A stretch of 58,697 nucleotides of DNA. Origin: Saccharofermentans sp. (GTDB lineage: Bacteria; Bacillota; Clostridia; Saccharofermentanales; Saccharofermentanaceae). The notes beneath the pieces were generated by a model that was given only the letters and a program-made list of their open reading frames with translations, was not told where the DNA came from and made no database searches. The translations under genes and the position numbers were made by a program. Shown here one piece after another: positions 14,437 to 23,004 of the stretch. Positions within the stretch are counted from its first letter, which is position 1. Each line of letters opens with the position of its first letter. The stretch spans positions 1 through 58,697 of the forward strand of contig JAEFBB010000010.1 of assembly GCA_016292215.1 (NCBI GenBank), written 5' to 3'.

Positions 14437-15783
14437 TTACAGCCCTCTCTCCTTCAGCCCGGACACGACGCCCACATAGAACTCGCGGATGTCGAAGCCT
14501 TCGATGTTTTCGCGGTTCAAGTCGATCATGTCGCCGTGGGAGATGCCGCGGTTGCTCTTGGTGTTGACGAGGAAGTGGTAGTCCTGGCCCCACTGGAAGG
14601 AGGCTTCACCGACGAGGCCGTCGTTGGCGCCGTCGAAATGTCTGACCAGGTTGTAGCTCATATTGAGCGGGAATTTGCCGCCGGTAGCGGAGTTCAGCTT
14701 GGAGCCGAAGCTCTGGGTGTAGATGCCGTTAAACTGATGATCCATCGGGGCCATCTCGGCGTTGAGGCGGGCGACGCCGTCTTTGGTGAGGTCAGTGACC
14801 GCTTTGATGAAGTCGGGGTTGGTGTCGCCGAGCTTGCGGGCGCCGGCGTTGTAGGCGGAAGAGACCGCTTTCTTGAGCTTTTCGGGCGCTTTGTTGAGCA
14901 GGTATTCGGCAAATTCGCAGCCTCTGTGAGGCGTGTTGACTGTCGTCAGCGACGCGACATAGGGCGCCATGCCGAGCATGGTGATGCAGTATCTTGAGTC
15001 GAGGCCGCCCTTGCTGTGGGCGATGATGTTGACCTTCTCGGCGCCGGTCGCTTCGAGGACCTGGACGATGGCTTTCTTGATCTGGAGCGCGCAGGTCTTG
15101 ACGTCGCCGGCCGATTCCTGACCGCCGTAGAAAACAGTCGCGCCGTTCTTGATGAGCTCAGCGGGGACCCTGCCCCAGTAGTTCAGGTGCTCAGAGTCTC
15201 TGAAGAAAACGCCGTGCACCATGAGCAGCGGGTACTTTGTCTTGCAGACCTGCTGGTCCTTGCGCGCTTCGTCCCTCCAGTATCTCTCGCTCTCTTCGCG
15301 GACTTCCCTGCCCGAGGTCTTTACGATGACGCGCAGCGCGAAAAGATTCGCCACGGGGATCATGCCGCAGAACGCGCCCAAAAGCCTCTTGCTGATGCCG
15401 AGCTGGTTTGCCGTAAGGTAAACGAGGATGATGCCCGTCCAGAAGAACGCGTTCATGAGAAGCAGCGTTACGACCGAGAAAACAATTACCGGGCCCCAGC
15501 CTCCGACGTCGTCGTGGTAGATCAGCGCGAGGATGAATACCGGCACGATGACGAGCAGCGTGAACGGGAAAACAGTCAGGATGCAGGTGCCGTAGTTGCT
15601 GCACTTAAGCCTTGAGTAAGGGATGCCGCGGGCGCACCAGAGCGGCAGCAAAAATGCCAGCGCGGTGAGGCCCAGCGTCAGAAAAATAAACCACAGGCTT
15701 GTCTGATAGAGAAACGTAGTAAGACAGGCTGCCGTAATCGACAGCCCGTCCAGGATTTTAATTATTGGTCTTTCCTTATACAT
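14437..15783 (-). CDS. Membrane-anchored lipase/esterase of the alpha/beta hydrolase fold
   Basis: A 448-residue protein. Residues about 10-155 hold four or five membrane segments (ITAACLTTFLYQTSLWFIFLT, CILTVFPFTLLVIVPVFIL, VIVFSVVTLLLMNAFFW among them). The C-terminal domain is a bacterial triacylglycerol-lipase-like hydrolase: YPLLMVHGVFFRD, the nucleophile AHSKGG (Ser257), the acid in FDGANDGLV and the histidine in GISHGDMID. The HSKGG elbow is typical of family I lipases that hydrolyse long-chain acyl esters; the membrane domain would hold the enzyme at the bilayer. AGGAG lies about 12 bases before the ATG. It lies just downstream of the Bat-like operon in the same direction and may be its last member. 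Confidence 0.85.
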   Translation of the reverse strand: MYKERPIIKILDGLSITAACLTTFLYQTSLWFIFLTLGLTALAFLLPLWCARGIPYSRLKCSNYGTCILTVFPFTLLVIVPVFILALIYHDDVGGWGPVIVFSVVTLLLMNAFFWTGIILVYLTANQLGISKRLLGAFCGMIPVANLFALRVIVKTSGREVREESERYWRDEARKDQQVCKTKYPLLMVHGVFFRDSEHLNYWGRVPAELIKNGATVFYGGQESAGDVKTCALQIKKAIVQVLEATGAEKVNIIAHSKGGLDSRYCITMLGMAPYVASLTTVNTPHRGCEFAEYLLNKAPEKLKKAVSSAYNAGARKLGDTNPDFIKAVTDLTKDGVARLNAEMAPMDHQFNGIYTQSFGSKLNSATGGKFPLNMSYNLVRHFDGANDGLVGEASFQWGQDYHFLVNTKSNRGISHGDMIDLNRENIEGFDIREFYVGVVSGLKERGL

Positions 15784-15835
15784 CAGGAACGATTTCTCCT
15801 AAAAGGATTTTTGCCGGCGCCGCGCGCTCTTAAAG

Positions 15836-16864
15836 CTACCAGCTTGCCGAGTTGCCGAAGTTCCAGTCGTCGTCTCCGCCTAAGCCGCCGCTGCCGTAAC
15901 GCTCACGGTTGGCTCTGTCCTGGATCTCCCTGATACGGTCCTCAGGAGTCTGGGTGGGCGTAGGTGTACCCCGGCCGTCGCCGCCCGGTGTAGGAGTAGG
16001 TGTGCCCTGTCCGTCACCGCCGGGCGTAGGAGTAGGTGTGCCTGAGTCGCCACCCGGAGTAGGTGTAGGCGTGCCGGAGTCACCGCCCGGTGTCGGGGTA
16101 GGTGTCGGTGTGCCTGAGTCGCCGCCCGGAGTAGGTGTAGGTGTCTCGCCGCCCGGTGTGGGAGTAGGCGTAGGAGTACCTGAATCTCCGCCCGGTGTAG
16201 GTGTCGGGGTAGGAGTCTCAGAACCGCCTGAAGGTGTAGGCGTAGGCGTCTCGGAGCCCTCCGGCGTAGGTGTCGGAGAAGGTGTGGGAGACGGGTTCTT
16301 GTTGTCCTCAGGCTTAGGGCTGCCTTCAGGTGTAGGTGTCGGGGTAGGTGTCGGCGTCGGATTTTCCGGCGGTTCGAACTTATCCTTGATCTCCTGCTCC
16401 ATCTGGTTGAGCTCGTTGTAGAGCTTCTGCGCTGCGTAGTAGTGACCATCGTCATCTTCCGTGGCGCAGCCCTTTTCGAGAAGGATCTTCTTAGCTTCTT
16501 CGATATCCTTTAATGCGGCCTTGTAGTTAGATTCGTTGAGCTCGTCGATCTTGATCGGAGTGACGTAAGCAAGAGCGTAGTTGACTCTGATCTTGCAGTC
16601 GTACGGATCGTCAGGATTCTTGCTCAATGCCTTATGGTATTCTTCCTTGGCTTCCTGATAAGCGCCGAGCTGGTAGTAGACGTTGCCTCTGTTGTAGTTG
16701 TCGATGTAAGGCTGTGTGAAGCCCAAAGCGCCGTATTCGTTCGGCTGGTAGATGCCCTGTCCGTATCTCTTGATGAGATTCTTGTTAGCGATATAGTTGA
16801 CCAGGAGTATGCCGAAGAAGAAGGCCGTGATGATCCAGACCGCTATTGCTATCTTTTTTACCAT
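15836..16864 (-). CDS. TPR protein with Pro-Thr repeat tail (BatC-like)
   Basis: A 342-residue protein. One N-terminal membrane segment ([21 protein letters not shown]) is followed by tetratricopeptide helices at about residues 50-160 ([20 protein letters not shown] is a clear TPR). Residues about 170-310 are low-complexity PTPTPTP blocks separated by GGDSGT-type spacers, imperfectly repeated at DNA level. The tail is Gly/Asp-rich. Its place after two VWA genes matches the TPR member (BatC/BatE) of MoxR-VWA operons, which are linked to stress or aerotolerance and thought to help envelope protein assembly. The extended Pro-Thr spacer is unusual and may span the cell wall. It starts 2 bases after the upstream VWA gene ends. 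Confidence 0.85.
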   Translation of the reverse strand: MVKKIAIAVWIITAFFFGILLVNYIANKNLIKRYGQGIYQPNEYGALGFTQPYIDNYNRGNVYYQLGAYQEAKEEYHKALSKNPDDPYDCKIRVNYALAYVTPIKIDELNESNYKAALKDIEEAKKILLEKGCATEDDDGHYYAAQKLYNELNQMEQEIKDKFEPPENPTPTPTPTPTPEGSPKPEDNKNPSPTPSPTPTPEGSETPTPTPSGGSETPTPTPTPGGDSGTPTPTPTPGGETPTPTPGGDSGTPTPTPTPGGDSGTPTPTPGGDSGTPTPTPGGDGQGTPTPTPGGDGRGTPTPTQTPEDRIREIQDRANRERYGSGGLGGDDDWNFGNSASW

Positions 16865-16866
16865 GC

Positions 16867-17820
16867 TTATGCCCTCCTCTTAACGCTTATGAATTCATAA
16901 GCGACCAGTGCTGCGAGCGGAATTACGAACCAGTAGTATGTATCGATGTAGCCGTATTCCGTTGTTTCTTCCGTGTCTTTTTCGAGAACATCCATGATCT
17001 CTTCGATGACGGGGTCTAAGTCTTCCGGATCTTCCATATGAATGTAATCGAGTCCGAGATCGCTCGAAAGCTGCTTTAGGTTGTCTTCGTCGATTCTCGA
17101 GATGGCCGGCTCGTAAGGGAACGAACGCTTGTCTTCTACGAGGACCCACTCTTCAGCGAACTCATCGTAGTAGTGCATCTGGCCGCCCTTGCTCGTGCCG
17201 TAGCCCATGACTGCGCCGCCTTCGATGTTCGTGGAGATGTCCTTGAACGAATCGAGCGTGTGGTTGTCGGTGTTCTCACCGTCGGTGATGAAGAATACGA
17301 CGATGTGGCCGTCGCCGATCATGGCAGCGTTATCGATCATCTGGCCCAAGAGCTTCTTGGAAACGTTGATGTTCGTACCCGTTGCGTGATAGTCCTCGAG
17401 AGGCTTGATCGCTTCAACGGCATTCTGGATGTAGTGATGGTCGTCGGTGTAAGGTGCCAGGAGATTGACGTCGTTGTTGAAGTCAATGAGGCAGAACTTA
17501 GCGCCTGCGAGCTGCTGCGTAAGGTATTCGATGTCTGCCTTTGCGCCTTCCATACGCGGGTTGCTGCCGTTGTAGTCTTCGGCCATCATGGAGAGCGTGT
17601 CGTCGACCACGATGACGCAGTAGCAGTTGAGCTTCTGTCTTACTACCTTGACCTGGTCGGAGATGACCATCGGTCTTAAGTTGATCACGAAAAGAAGTAT
17701 TACGATGAGGATCTGGCGGACGTAAGGGATTATGCCCTTTCGCTTGATCGCCAAAAGGCCGAGGCACAATATGATCATGAACCAGATCGGTAATATAGGA
17801 TTAAACGTTAATTTTTCCAT
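16867..17820 (-). CDS. VWA-domain membrane protein (BatB-like)
   Basis: A 317-residue protein with two N-terminal membrane segments ([15 protein letters not shown] and [18 protein letters not shown]), a von Willebrand A domain and a C-terminal membrane segment ([16 protein letters not shown]). The metal-ion site starts VVDDTLSMM (DxTxS, where DxSxS is usual), with the later Thr in HATGTNI and the Asp in ITDGENTDN. This layout is that of BatA/BatB proteins. Gap of 6 bases to the upstream VWA gene. The start is as given, overlapping nothing. Confidence 0.88.
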   Translation of the reverse strand: MEKLTFNPILPIWFMIILCLGLLAIKRKGIIPYVRQILIVILLFVINLRPMVISDQVKVVRQKLNCYCVIVVDDTLSMMAEDYNGSNPRMEGAKADIEYLTQQLAGAKFCLIDFNNDVNLLAPYTDDHHYIQNAVEAIKPLEDYHATGTNINVSKKLLGQMIDNAAMIGDGHIVVFFITDGENTDNHTLDSFKDISTNIEGGAVMGYGTSKGGQMHYYDEFAEEWVLVEDKRSFPYEPAISRIDEDNLKQLSSDLGLDYIHMEDPEDLDPVIEEIMDVLEKDTEETTEYGYIDTYYWFVIPLAALVAYEFISVKRRA

Positions 17821-17826
17821 ATCTGA

Positions 17827-18861
17827 TTACACCTTCAAAATAAATGCCAAAAGCAGCATCATACTAAGAGAGAAGAGCAGGAGCTTGAACGGAGTCTCCG
17901 GAAGCTCGGTCTCAACTATCTCGTACTGTGTCTCGTCAAGCGTAGCGAGCTGTGATCTGATCTCAGCTACGATTCCTTCTACGACCTTAGAGTCTTCACC
18001 ATAGAAGAAGGAGCCGCCCGTACTCTCGACGGTCTCTTTCATCTCTTTCCTGTCGGCATCGCGCATGTCTTCGGTGCCGATACCGTAAACTATTATGTTC
18101 CGCTTACTACACAGGTCGCCCGCTTCAGGGAGTGTGAAATAAGGCTCGCCGTACAGATCGTTATCCGTTGAGAAGATGATGCATCTCGTACGGTCGGGAT
18201 TCTCCTCGAAATCGTAGAAGTCCAAAGACGCGGCAGCAAGGCCGTCGCCGATCAAGGAGGATCCGCGGGTCTCGTAGTCTATGAGCGTACCGTTGCTGAT
18301 GAAGGCATCGAGCTCGTAGAGCCTGTCTGAGAAGATGATCTTGCCGTTGTAGTAGTCGATACGCATCTCCAGGGCTTCTTTTATCTGTTCGAGGACCTCG
18401 ATAACGTAGTTGTAGTCATTGGTCAGAGGCACAAGGAGTACCGGCGACGTGTTGAAGATAACGATGCCGAACTTCTCGCCGTTGAGCTCTCTTACCATGT
18501 TTTCGAGCTTGTCGATGAGGACGGCGTTGAGGTTGTCGCATGTCGTCGAAATGTCCATGCACAGCAGGATGTCCCTGTTGTAGTTTGCGAGCTCCTTGGA
18601 CTCGGTCTTGTAAGGCCTCGACATGAGGAAGCCTGCCAAAAGAATGCTGGCGATGATGAGAACGATCAGGACATACTTGAGGATCGTGTACCAGACGATC
18701 CTGGACTTGTATGAAGAAAGCTTCTTCAGGTAATCGGGCAGGAATGCCTTCTTGCCGCCCTTATACTTGCGTCTTACCCTGATCGTGATGAAAGCGGCGA
18801 TTACGAATAAAGCAGCCACACCAGCACAAATATATAAAGCTAGAGGGTATTTCAGTTCCAT
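17827..18861 (-). CDS. VWA-domain membrane protein (BatA-like)
   Basis: A 344-residue protein with membrane segments at about residues 7-28 and 58-80, a VWA domain, and a C-terminal membrane segment (FKLLLFSLSMMLLLAFIL). The metal site is LLCMDISTTCDNL, so the expected DxSxS motif appears as DISTT and metal binding may be altered. FSTDNDLYG takes the place of the usual TDG. It overlaps the upstream gene by 10 bases, indicating translational coupling. Probably pairs with the neighbouring VWA protein in the membrane. Confidence 0.85.
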   Translation of the reverse strand: MELKYPLALYICAGVAALFVIAAFITIRVRRKYKGGKKAFLPDYLKKLSSYKSRIVWYTILKYVLIVLIIASILLAGFLMSRPYKTESKELANYNRDILLCMDISTTCDNLNAVLIDKLENMVRELNGEKFGIVIFNTSPVLLVPLTNDYNYVIEVLEQIKEALEMRIDYYNGKIIFSDRLYELDAFISNGTLIDYETRGSSLIGDGLAAASLDFYDFEENPDRTRCIIFSTDNDLYGEPYFTLPEAGDLCSKRNIIVYGIGTEDMRDADRKEMKETVESTGGSFFYGEDSKVVEGIVAEIRSQLATLDETQYEIVETELPETPFKLLLFSLSMMLLLAFILKV

Positions 18862-19337
18862 TCTGACATCAATCTCCTTGACTTCATCAACGAATCTCTT
18901 ACGTCACCTTCCGAAATCTGGTCGAATTCCGGCTGATAGTATTCACCTACAAGTTGAGCAAGGCCCTGGAACTTGGTCTGGCTGATCTCGTGCAATGTGA
19001 ACTTATCAACCTCCGTACCTGTTGCCTTGTAAACGAACTCTCTGACGACACGGCTCATGCCTTCGTAAGCAGGCCTGATCTGTGTCGGATCCTGATTAAA
19101 CTTAGCTTCGATCTCATCGAGCTTCGCAAGATATGTGCCCTTGAGCTTGCCAAGGTCAGGAGCAACAAATTCTTCCTCGACTTCGACAGGCTTTTCGACC
19201 TTCTTCTTCCTTACCCACCAGCTCTTAACGTACATAACTACGATGGCGATCGTGAGCAAAGCAAGAACTGCCGCCACGATAAGTATCGGGAGCTTGGAAA
19301 AATCAAATAGCTGTCTGAATTTTACGGTTACATCCAT
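18852..19337 (-). CDS. Small membrane protein of a MoxR operon (DUF4381-like)
   Basis: A 161-residue protein with one membrane segment (LPILIVAAVLALLTIAIVVMYV), a charged linker rich in Lys/Glu/Val, and a helical cytosolic domain ending EGDVRDSLMKSRRLMSEW. Size, topology and position between DUF58 and the VWA genes match the DUF4381 proteins of MoxR operons. The domain assignment is positional more than by strong motif. It starts 5 bases after the DUF58 gene ends. Confidence 0.7.
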   Translation of the reverse strand: MDVTVKFRQLFDFSKLPILIVAAVLALLTIAIVVMYVKSWWVRKKKVEKPVEVEEEFVAPDLGKLKGTYLAKLDEIEAKFNQDPTQIRPAYEGMSRVVREFVYKATGTEVDKFTLHEISQTKFQGLAQLVGEYYQPEFDQISEGDVRDSLMKSRRLMSEWN

Positions 19338-19342
19338 ATAGA

Positions 19343-20224
19343 TTAATTAACGACCTTATTCTTCTCCAAAAGTTCTGCGATCTTGCCGTCGACCCTGACC
19401 TGCGAGTCTATCATGACCCACGGGATGCCGTGTCTGTTGAGCTTGACCGTCGCTTCCTTCTCCATCTTAGCCTGGATCTTCTGCTGCTCTTTCTGCAGGG
19501 ACTTGCTCTGCGTGATGAATGCGGGCAGATATTCCAATCCCTCGACGCTGTAAACCTTCTTGCCGTAAATGTCTGAGTCGCTGATGCACATTACGAGCAC
19601 ATCGTGGACCATGCAGATCTGGTTAAGAAGACTGCTGTCGAGCTTTGTGATGCCTTCAACGTCGGTAACGATAACGACGATCATGCGCCTCTTGATGTTG
19701 TGCATGATGTACTTGATGATACCGTTGAGCTCCGACTTGTTCTTCGGATTGAGGCACTTGGCATATCCTTCGAGAAGGAACTCAAGATTGAGGAAACCTG
19801 TCTTAAACGGGCTTCTCTCCATCTTGTCATTGTTATAGTAAAGTCCGCTGACGTAATCGCCGTTATCAGTGACCATGTAACCGAGCGTACCGCCGGCCAT
19901 AAGAGCAACCTCGCCCTTCTCCTCGCCGGCCTTTGTCTCGGCGAGCATTCTGCGGTTTGCATCCATGATCAGCATGATATTGTGCCTCTTCTCGGCAATG
20001 TACTGCCTGATAAGCACCTTCTGGCTTCTGGACGTAGCTTTCCAGTCGATATCCTTGATATCGTCTCCGGGCACGTACTCACGGAGCTCATCGAAATTCA
20101 TACTTCTTCCCTTATAAATGGAATTGTACGAACCGTCGAGAACTCTGCTCGTAGCTTTGTCCGTAGCTATCGTCTTATAACGCTTGAGCCCGAACTTGAT
20201 CTTTGAGACGTAGTCTAGATTCAT
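19343..20224 (-). CDS. DUF58 protein
   Basis: A 293-residue cytosolic protein with the DUF58 signature FDELREYVPGDDIKDIDWKATSR at about residues 43-65 and a degenerate VWA-like core (HNIMLIMDANRRM, later VVIVTDVEGI). DUF58 proteins nearly always follow a MoxR ATPase and are thought to link it to the VWA partners. The start overlaps the MoxR stop by 4 bases (ATGA), so translation is coupled. Confidence 0.92.
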   Translation of the reverse strand: MNLDYVSKIKFGLKRYKTIATDKATSRVLDGSYNSIYKGRSMNFDELREYVPGDDIKDIDWKATSRSQKVLIRQYIAEKRHNIMLIMDANRRMLAETKAGEEKGEVALMAGGTLGYMVTDNGDYVSGLYYNNDKMERSPFKTGFLNLEFLLEGYAKCLNPKNKSELNGIIKYIMHNIKRRMIVVIVTDVEGITKLDSSLLNQICMVHDVLVMCISDSDIYGKKVYSVEGLEYLPAFITQSKSLQKEQQKIQAKMEKEATVKLNRHGIPWVMIDSQVRVDGKIAELLEKNKVVN

Positions 20225-21216
20225 GGAGTAACGATTGCTCCGACAATAGCATCAATGATCGACTCTTCCTTAATGCCGTCAGCGATGGCAGCGAAGTTGA
20301 GCATGATTCTGTGACGCATTACTTCGTGTCTCATTGCCTTAACGTCGTCAGGTGTAACGTAAGCTCTGCCCTGGATGAGAGCAACAGCCTTTGCAACTTC
20401 CATGAATGCGATAGCAGCACGTGTGGAAGAACCCATTGCGACGTAGTTAGCGAGATTAGGTGCAATGTACTTGGAAGGGTCACGTGTAGCCTGAACGATG
20501 TCAACGATGTACTTCTTGATCGCAGGTGAGATGTAGACCTTCTTGCAAAGATCCTGCAGGAACTCGATGTCCTCGATAGTTGCAACTGCGCCTGTAGCTG
20601 TGAAAACGTCAGCCTCGATCCTGTTTAAGATCTCGACTTCTTCGTTGACGTTAGGATATGTGATGATCTCCTTGAGCAAGAATCTGTCCTGCTGAGCCTC
20701 TGAAAGCTCGTAAGTACCTTCCTGCTCGATAGGGTTCTGTGTAGCGATAACGATGAATACAGGCGGAAGCTTGTATGTCTGGCCTCCGATACTGATGGAT
20801 CTCTCCTGCATGGCCTCGAGCATCGCGGACTGTGTCTTCGCGGACGAACGGTTGATCTCGTCGAGGAGCAGGAAGTTCGCGTAAACCGGTCCGATCTTTG
20901 TCTCGAAAGTATTATTTGTCATATTAAATGTCTGCGTACCGATGATGTCGGAAGGCAGAAGGTCCGGTGTACACTGAACTCTCGAGAAAACACCGCCTAC
21001 AGCTTCGGTCATGACCTTAGCAGCAGTAGTCTTCGCAAGACCCGGAACAGATTCGAGCAAGATGTGACCGTTGGCGATCATGGATACCAGAAGCGATACA
21101 CCGAGCTGTGCCTGACCTACGATCTTGGAGTTGTAGTAAGTCCTGATTTTGTTGACGATCTTGCCGGCTCTTGCCAGCTCATCAACATTGATGTTCATTA
21201 CGAGTTGTTCAGCCAT
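20221..21216 (-). CDS. MoxR-family AAA+ ATPase
   Basis: A 331-residue AAA+ chaperone-like ATPase. Walker A is SVPGLAKTT (residues about 56-64), Walker B is FLLLDEINR, sensor 1 is IVIATQNPIEQEGTYELSEAQ, followed by the QDRFLLK arginine-finger region and a helical lid. MoxR ATPases act on VWA proteins to aid metal insertion or complex assembly. It is the first gene of a leftward six-gene operon (MoxR, DUF58, DUF4381-like, VWA, VWA, TPR). GAGAGG lies 6 bases before the ATG, and a TATAAT (minus strand, near 21303-21298) about 80 bases upstream is the likely -10. Confidence 0.95.
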   Translation of the reverse strand: MAEQLVMNINVDELARAGKIVNKIRTYYNSKIVGQAQLGVSLLVSMIANGHILLESVPGLAKTTAAKVMTEAVGGVFSRVQCTPDLLPSDIIGTQTFNMTNNTFETKIGPVYANFLLLDEINRSSAKTQSAMLEAMQERSISIGGQTYKLPPVFIVIATQNPIEQEGTYELSEAQQDRFLLKEIITYPNVNEEVEILNRIEADVFTATGAVATIEDIEFLQDLCKKVYISPAIKKYIVDIVQATRDPSKYIAPNLANYVAMGSSTRAAIAFMEVAKAVALIQGRAYVTPDDVKAMRHEVMRHRIMLNFAAIADGIKEESIIDAIVGAIVTP

Positions 21217-21437
21217 ATAAACCTCTCATTCTCCGGTGATTTTCGCGCCCTTTCCGCGCGTAAAATCCAACCCTAAAAATAAATTGACTTCGTTATTATA
21301 CTATTTCAGACGCATTTTGTTTATGAACTTTGTAAGAATAGCGTCAAAATAGCGCCATAATTGGCTTTTCTGTCCTAAATACAGTTAATAAAAGGTAAAT
21401 GTTGCAGTTTTTCCGGTCCCTGCCCCGCAAAATGAAA

Positions 21438-21464
21438 CCGCCGCAAGAGGGTGGCTCGCGGCGG
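21438..21464 (-). terminator. Terminator of the sugar ABC operon
   Basis: CCGCCGC and GCGGCGG arms around a 13-base loop, followed on the minus strand by TTTCATTTT, about 65 bases beyond the second permease stop. The remaining part of 21217-21528 holds the MoxR promoter region and no gene. Confidence 0.75.
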
Positions 21465-21528
21465 CTGGAGGTAAAGTGCATTCCGGATATTCGGGTGACC
21501 GGAAAACAGTATTATGAAAAACGCTTTG

Positions 21529-23004
21529 TTATGTCTCGCTTGTTGCTAACCCCGCATCGGGTACGGGAGCAGGTGCTGCTTCTGTGTCCTCGGAAACAAC
21601 TGTTGCCTCGAGCTCAGAAGCTTCTTCGGAAGGCTGAACGGGCTCTGCTTCTGCTTCGCCGTTCTCGCCCTTCTGGGCCTTAACCTTCTTCGGCTTAGCG
21701 TCCTTCTTGGCCTTCTTAGTCTGCTTGGATACGATCTCGAAGACTACTGCTGCGAGGAGTACCAGGCCCTTAACGATCTTGATCCAGTTCTGATCAACAC
21801 CGATGATCTGCATGCCCTGGTTGATGACACCGATCATGGTAGCGCCGACGACCATTCCGATGATCGTACCTGAACCGCCGTATGCGGAGACACCGCCGAC
21901 GATACAAGCTGCGATCGCGTCAAGCTCATATTCCTCACCGGCTGAAGAGTTTGCAGCTGAAGCTCTTACGGTTACGATCATAGCTGCGATAACAGTCAGG
22001 ACTGCCATATTGAGGTAAGCAAAGAACATGACGAGCCTGTTGTTGATACCGGAAAGTCTGGCAGATTCCGCGTTACCGCCGACTGTCATGAAGTGACGTC
22101 CGATCGTTGTCTTCTCTGTGATGATGCCGTAGATAAGGAGTACACCGCCGATCCAGAGAACTACTACCGGGATTCCGCCTTCGAATGAGAATTCGACAGC
22201 AAAGAACATAATGATAGCCGTCAGGATAATGCACTTAAGAATGACGAACCCTTTAGGATCAGCCTGGTAGCCCTTAGAGATCTTTTTCTTGCGTGAGGTA
22301 ACCGTAAGAAGAATTACCGCAGCAGATGCGAGAATACCGGCTACAACGCAAGGAATATTCATTCCCAGAACATCTAAATAGTGTTTCTCTCCGCCAACTC
22401 TAATGTACTCTAAAACACTGCCGCCGAAGATGTTTTTCAAGGAATCCGGGAAACCCGTGAGAGCCGCATCAGCAGATGCCGTTGTGAGAACCTGTGTGCC
22501 GAGGCCACGGAATGCAAGATAACCGGCAAGTGTAGCGATCCACGGAGGTATTCTTACATAAGCGATCAGGAAGCCTAACAACGCACCGTAAAGCAATCCG
22601 ACGCCCAATGCGACAAGCATAGCAAGAGGTGTGTTCAAAGGCTGTGCGTGCTCGACAAGTACTCTTGTGGCTTCGCCGTTAATTTCCTGTACTTCCCAGA
22701 CGCCAAACCACTGGTCTAAAAGCCTGTTCTCTACCGAGAATAGTCCGACGACTGAACCGATAAAACAAACAACAGAACCTACTGACAAGTCGATGTTACC
22801 GCCGGTGAGCATACACATAAGCATTCCGGCACCTAAGATGTATACGTAGGCATTACGTTCAATAAGTGAAGTAACAATTGCCGGTGAGAGGATGTTCTGT
22901 CCCTCGATTACAAATCCCAGAATTATAAATAAGATATAGATTCCGAGGAGCGCTAATGCCATTACATTCTTTTTCATAACATTCTTCATGCTGAATCCGT
23001 TCAT
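21529..23004 (-). CDS. Sugar ABC transporter permease 2 (ribose/xylose type)
   Basis: A 491-residue permease of the RbsC/XylH/MmsB family. Ten or so membrane segments; family marks are MLMCMLTGGNIDLSVGSVVCF near residue 65, GFLIAYVRIPPWIATLAG, TTIGRHFMTVGGNAESARLSGI and AIAACIVGGVSAYGGSGTI. The last ~60 residues are a charged Lys- then Glu/Ala/Pro-rich tail, not usual in the family. AGGAGG lies 7 bases before the ATG. It overlaps the first permease by 4 bases (ATGA). The two permeases share all signatures and arose by duplication, so the transporter may be a heterodimer. Confidence 0.93.
   Translation of the reverse strand: MNGFSMKNVMKKNVMALALLGIYILFIILGFVIEGQNILSPAIVTSLIERNAYVYILGAGMLMCMLTGGNIDLSVGSVVCFIGSVVGLFSVENRLLDQWFGVWEVQEINGEATRVLVEHAQPLNTPLAMLVALGVGLLYGALLGFLIAYVRIPPWIATLAGYLAFRGLGTQVLTTASADAALTGFPDSLKNIFGGSVLEYIRVGGEKHYLDVLGMNIPCVVAGILASAAVILLTVTSRKKKISKGYQADPKGFVILKCIILTAIIMFFAVEFSFEGGIPVVVLWIGGVLLIYGIITEKTTIGRHFMTVGGNAESARLSGINNRLVMFFAYLNMAVLTVIAAMIVTVRASAANSSAGEEYELDAIAACIVGGVSAYGGSGTIIGMVVGATMIGVINQGMQIIGVDQNWIKIVKGLVLLAAVVFEIVSKQTKKAKKDAKPKKVKAQKGENGEAEAEPVQPSEEASELEATVVSEDTEAAPAPVPDAGLATSET

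Noticed and set aside
15909..16421. Glycine/valine-rich plus-strand repeat frame
   Set aside because: Reverse reading of the Pro-Thr repeats of the TPR gene.
21399..21683. A 94-codon plus-strand frame starting in the terminator region
   Set aside because: Overlaps the ABC operon terminator and the end of the permease gene; Arg/Leu-rich with no ribosome site.
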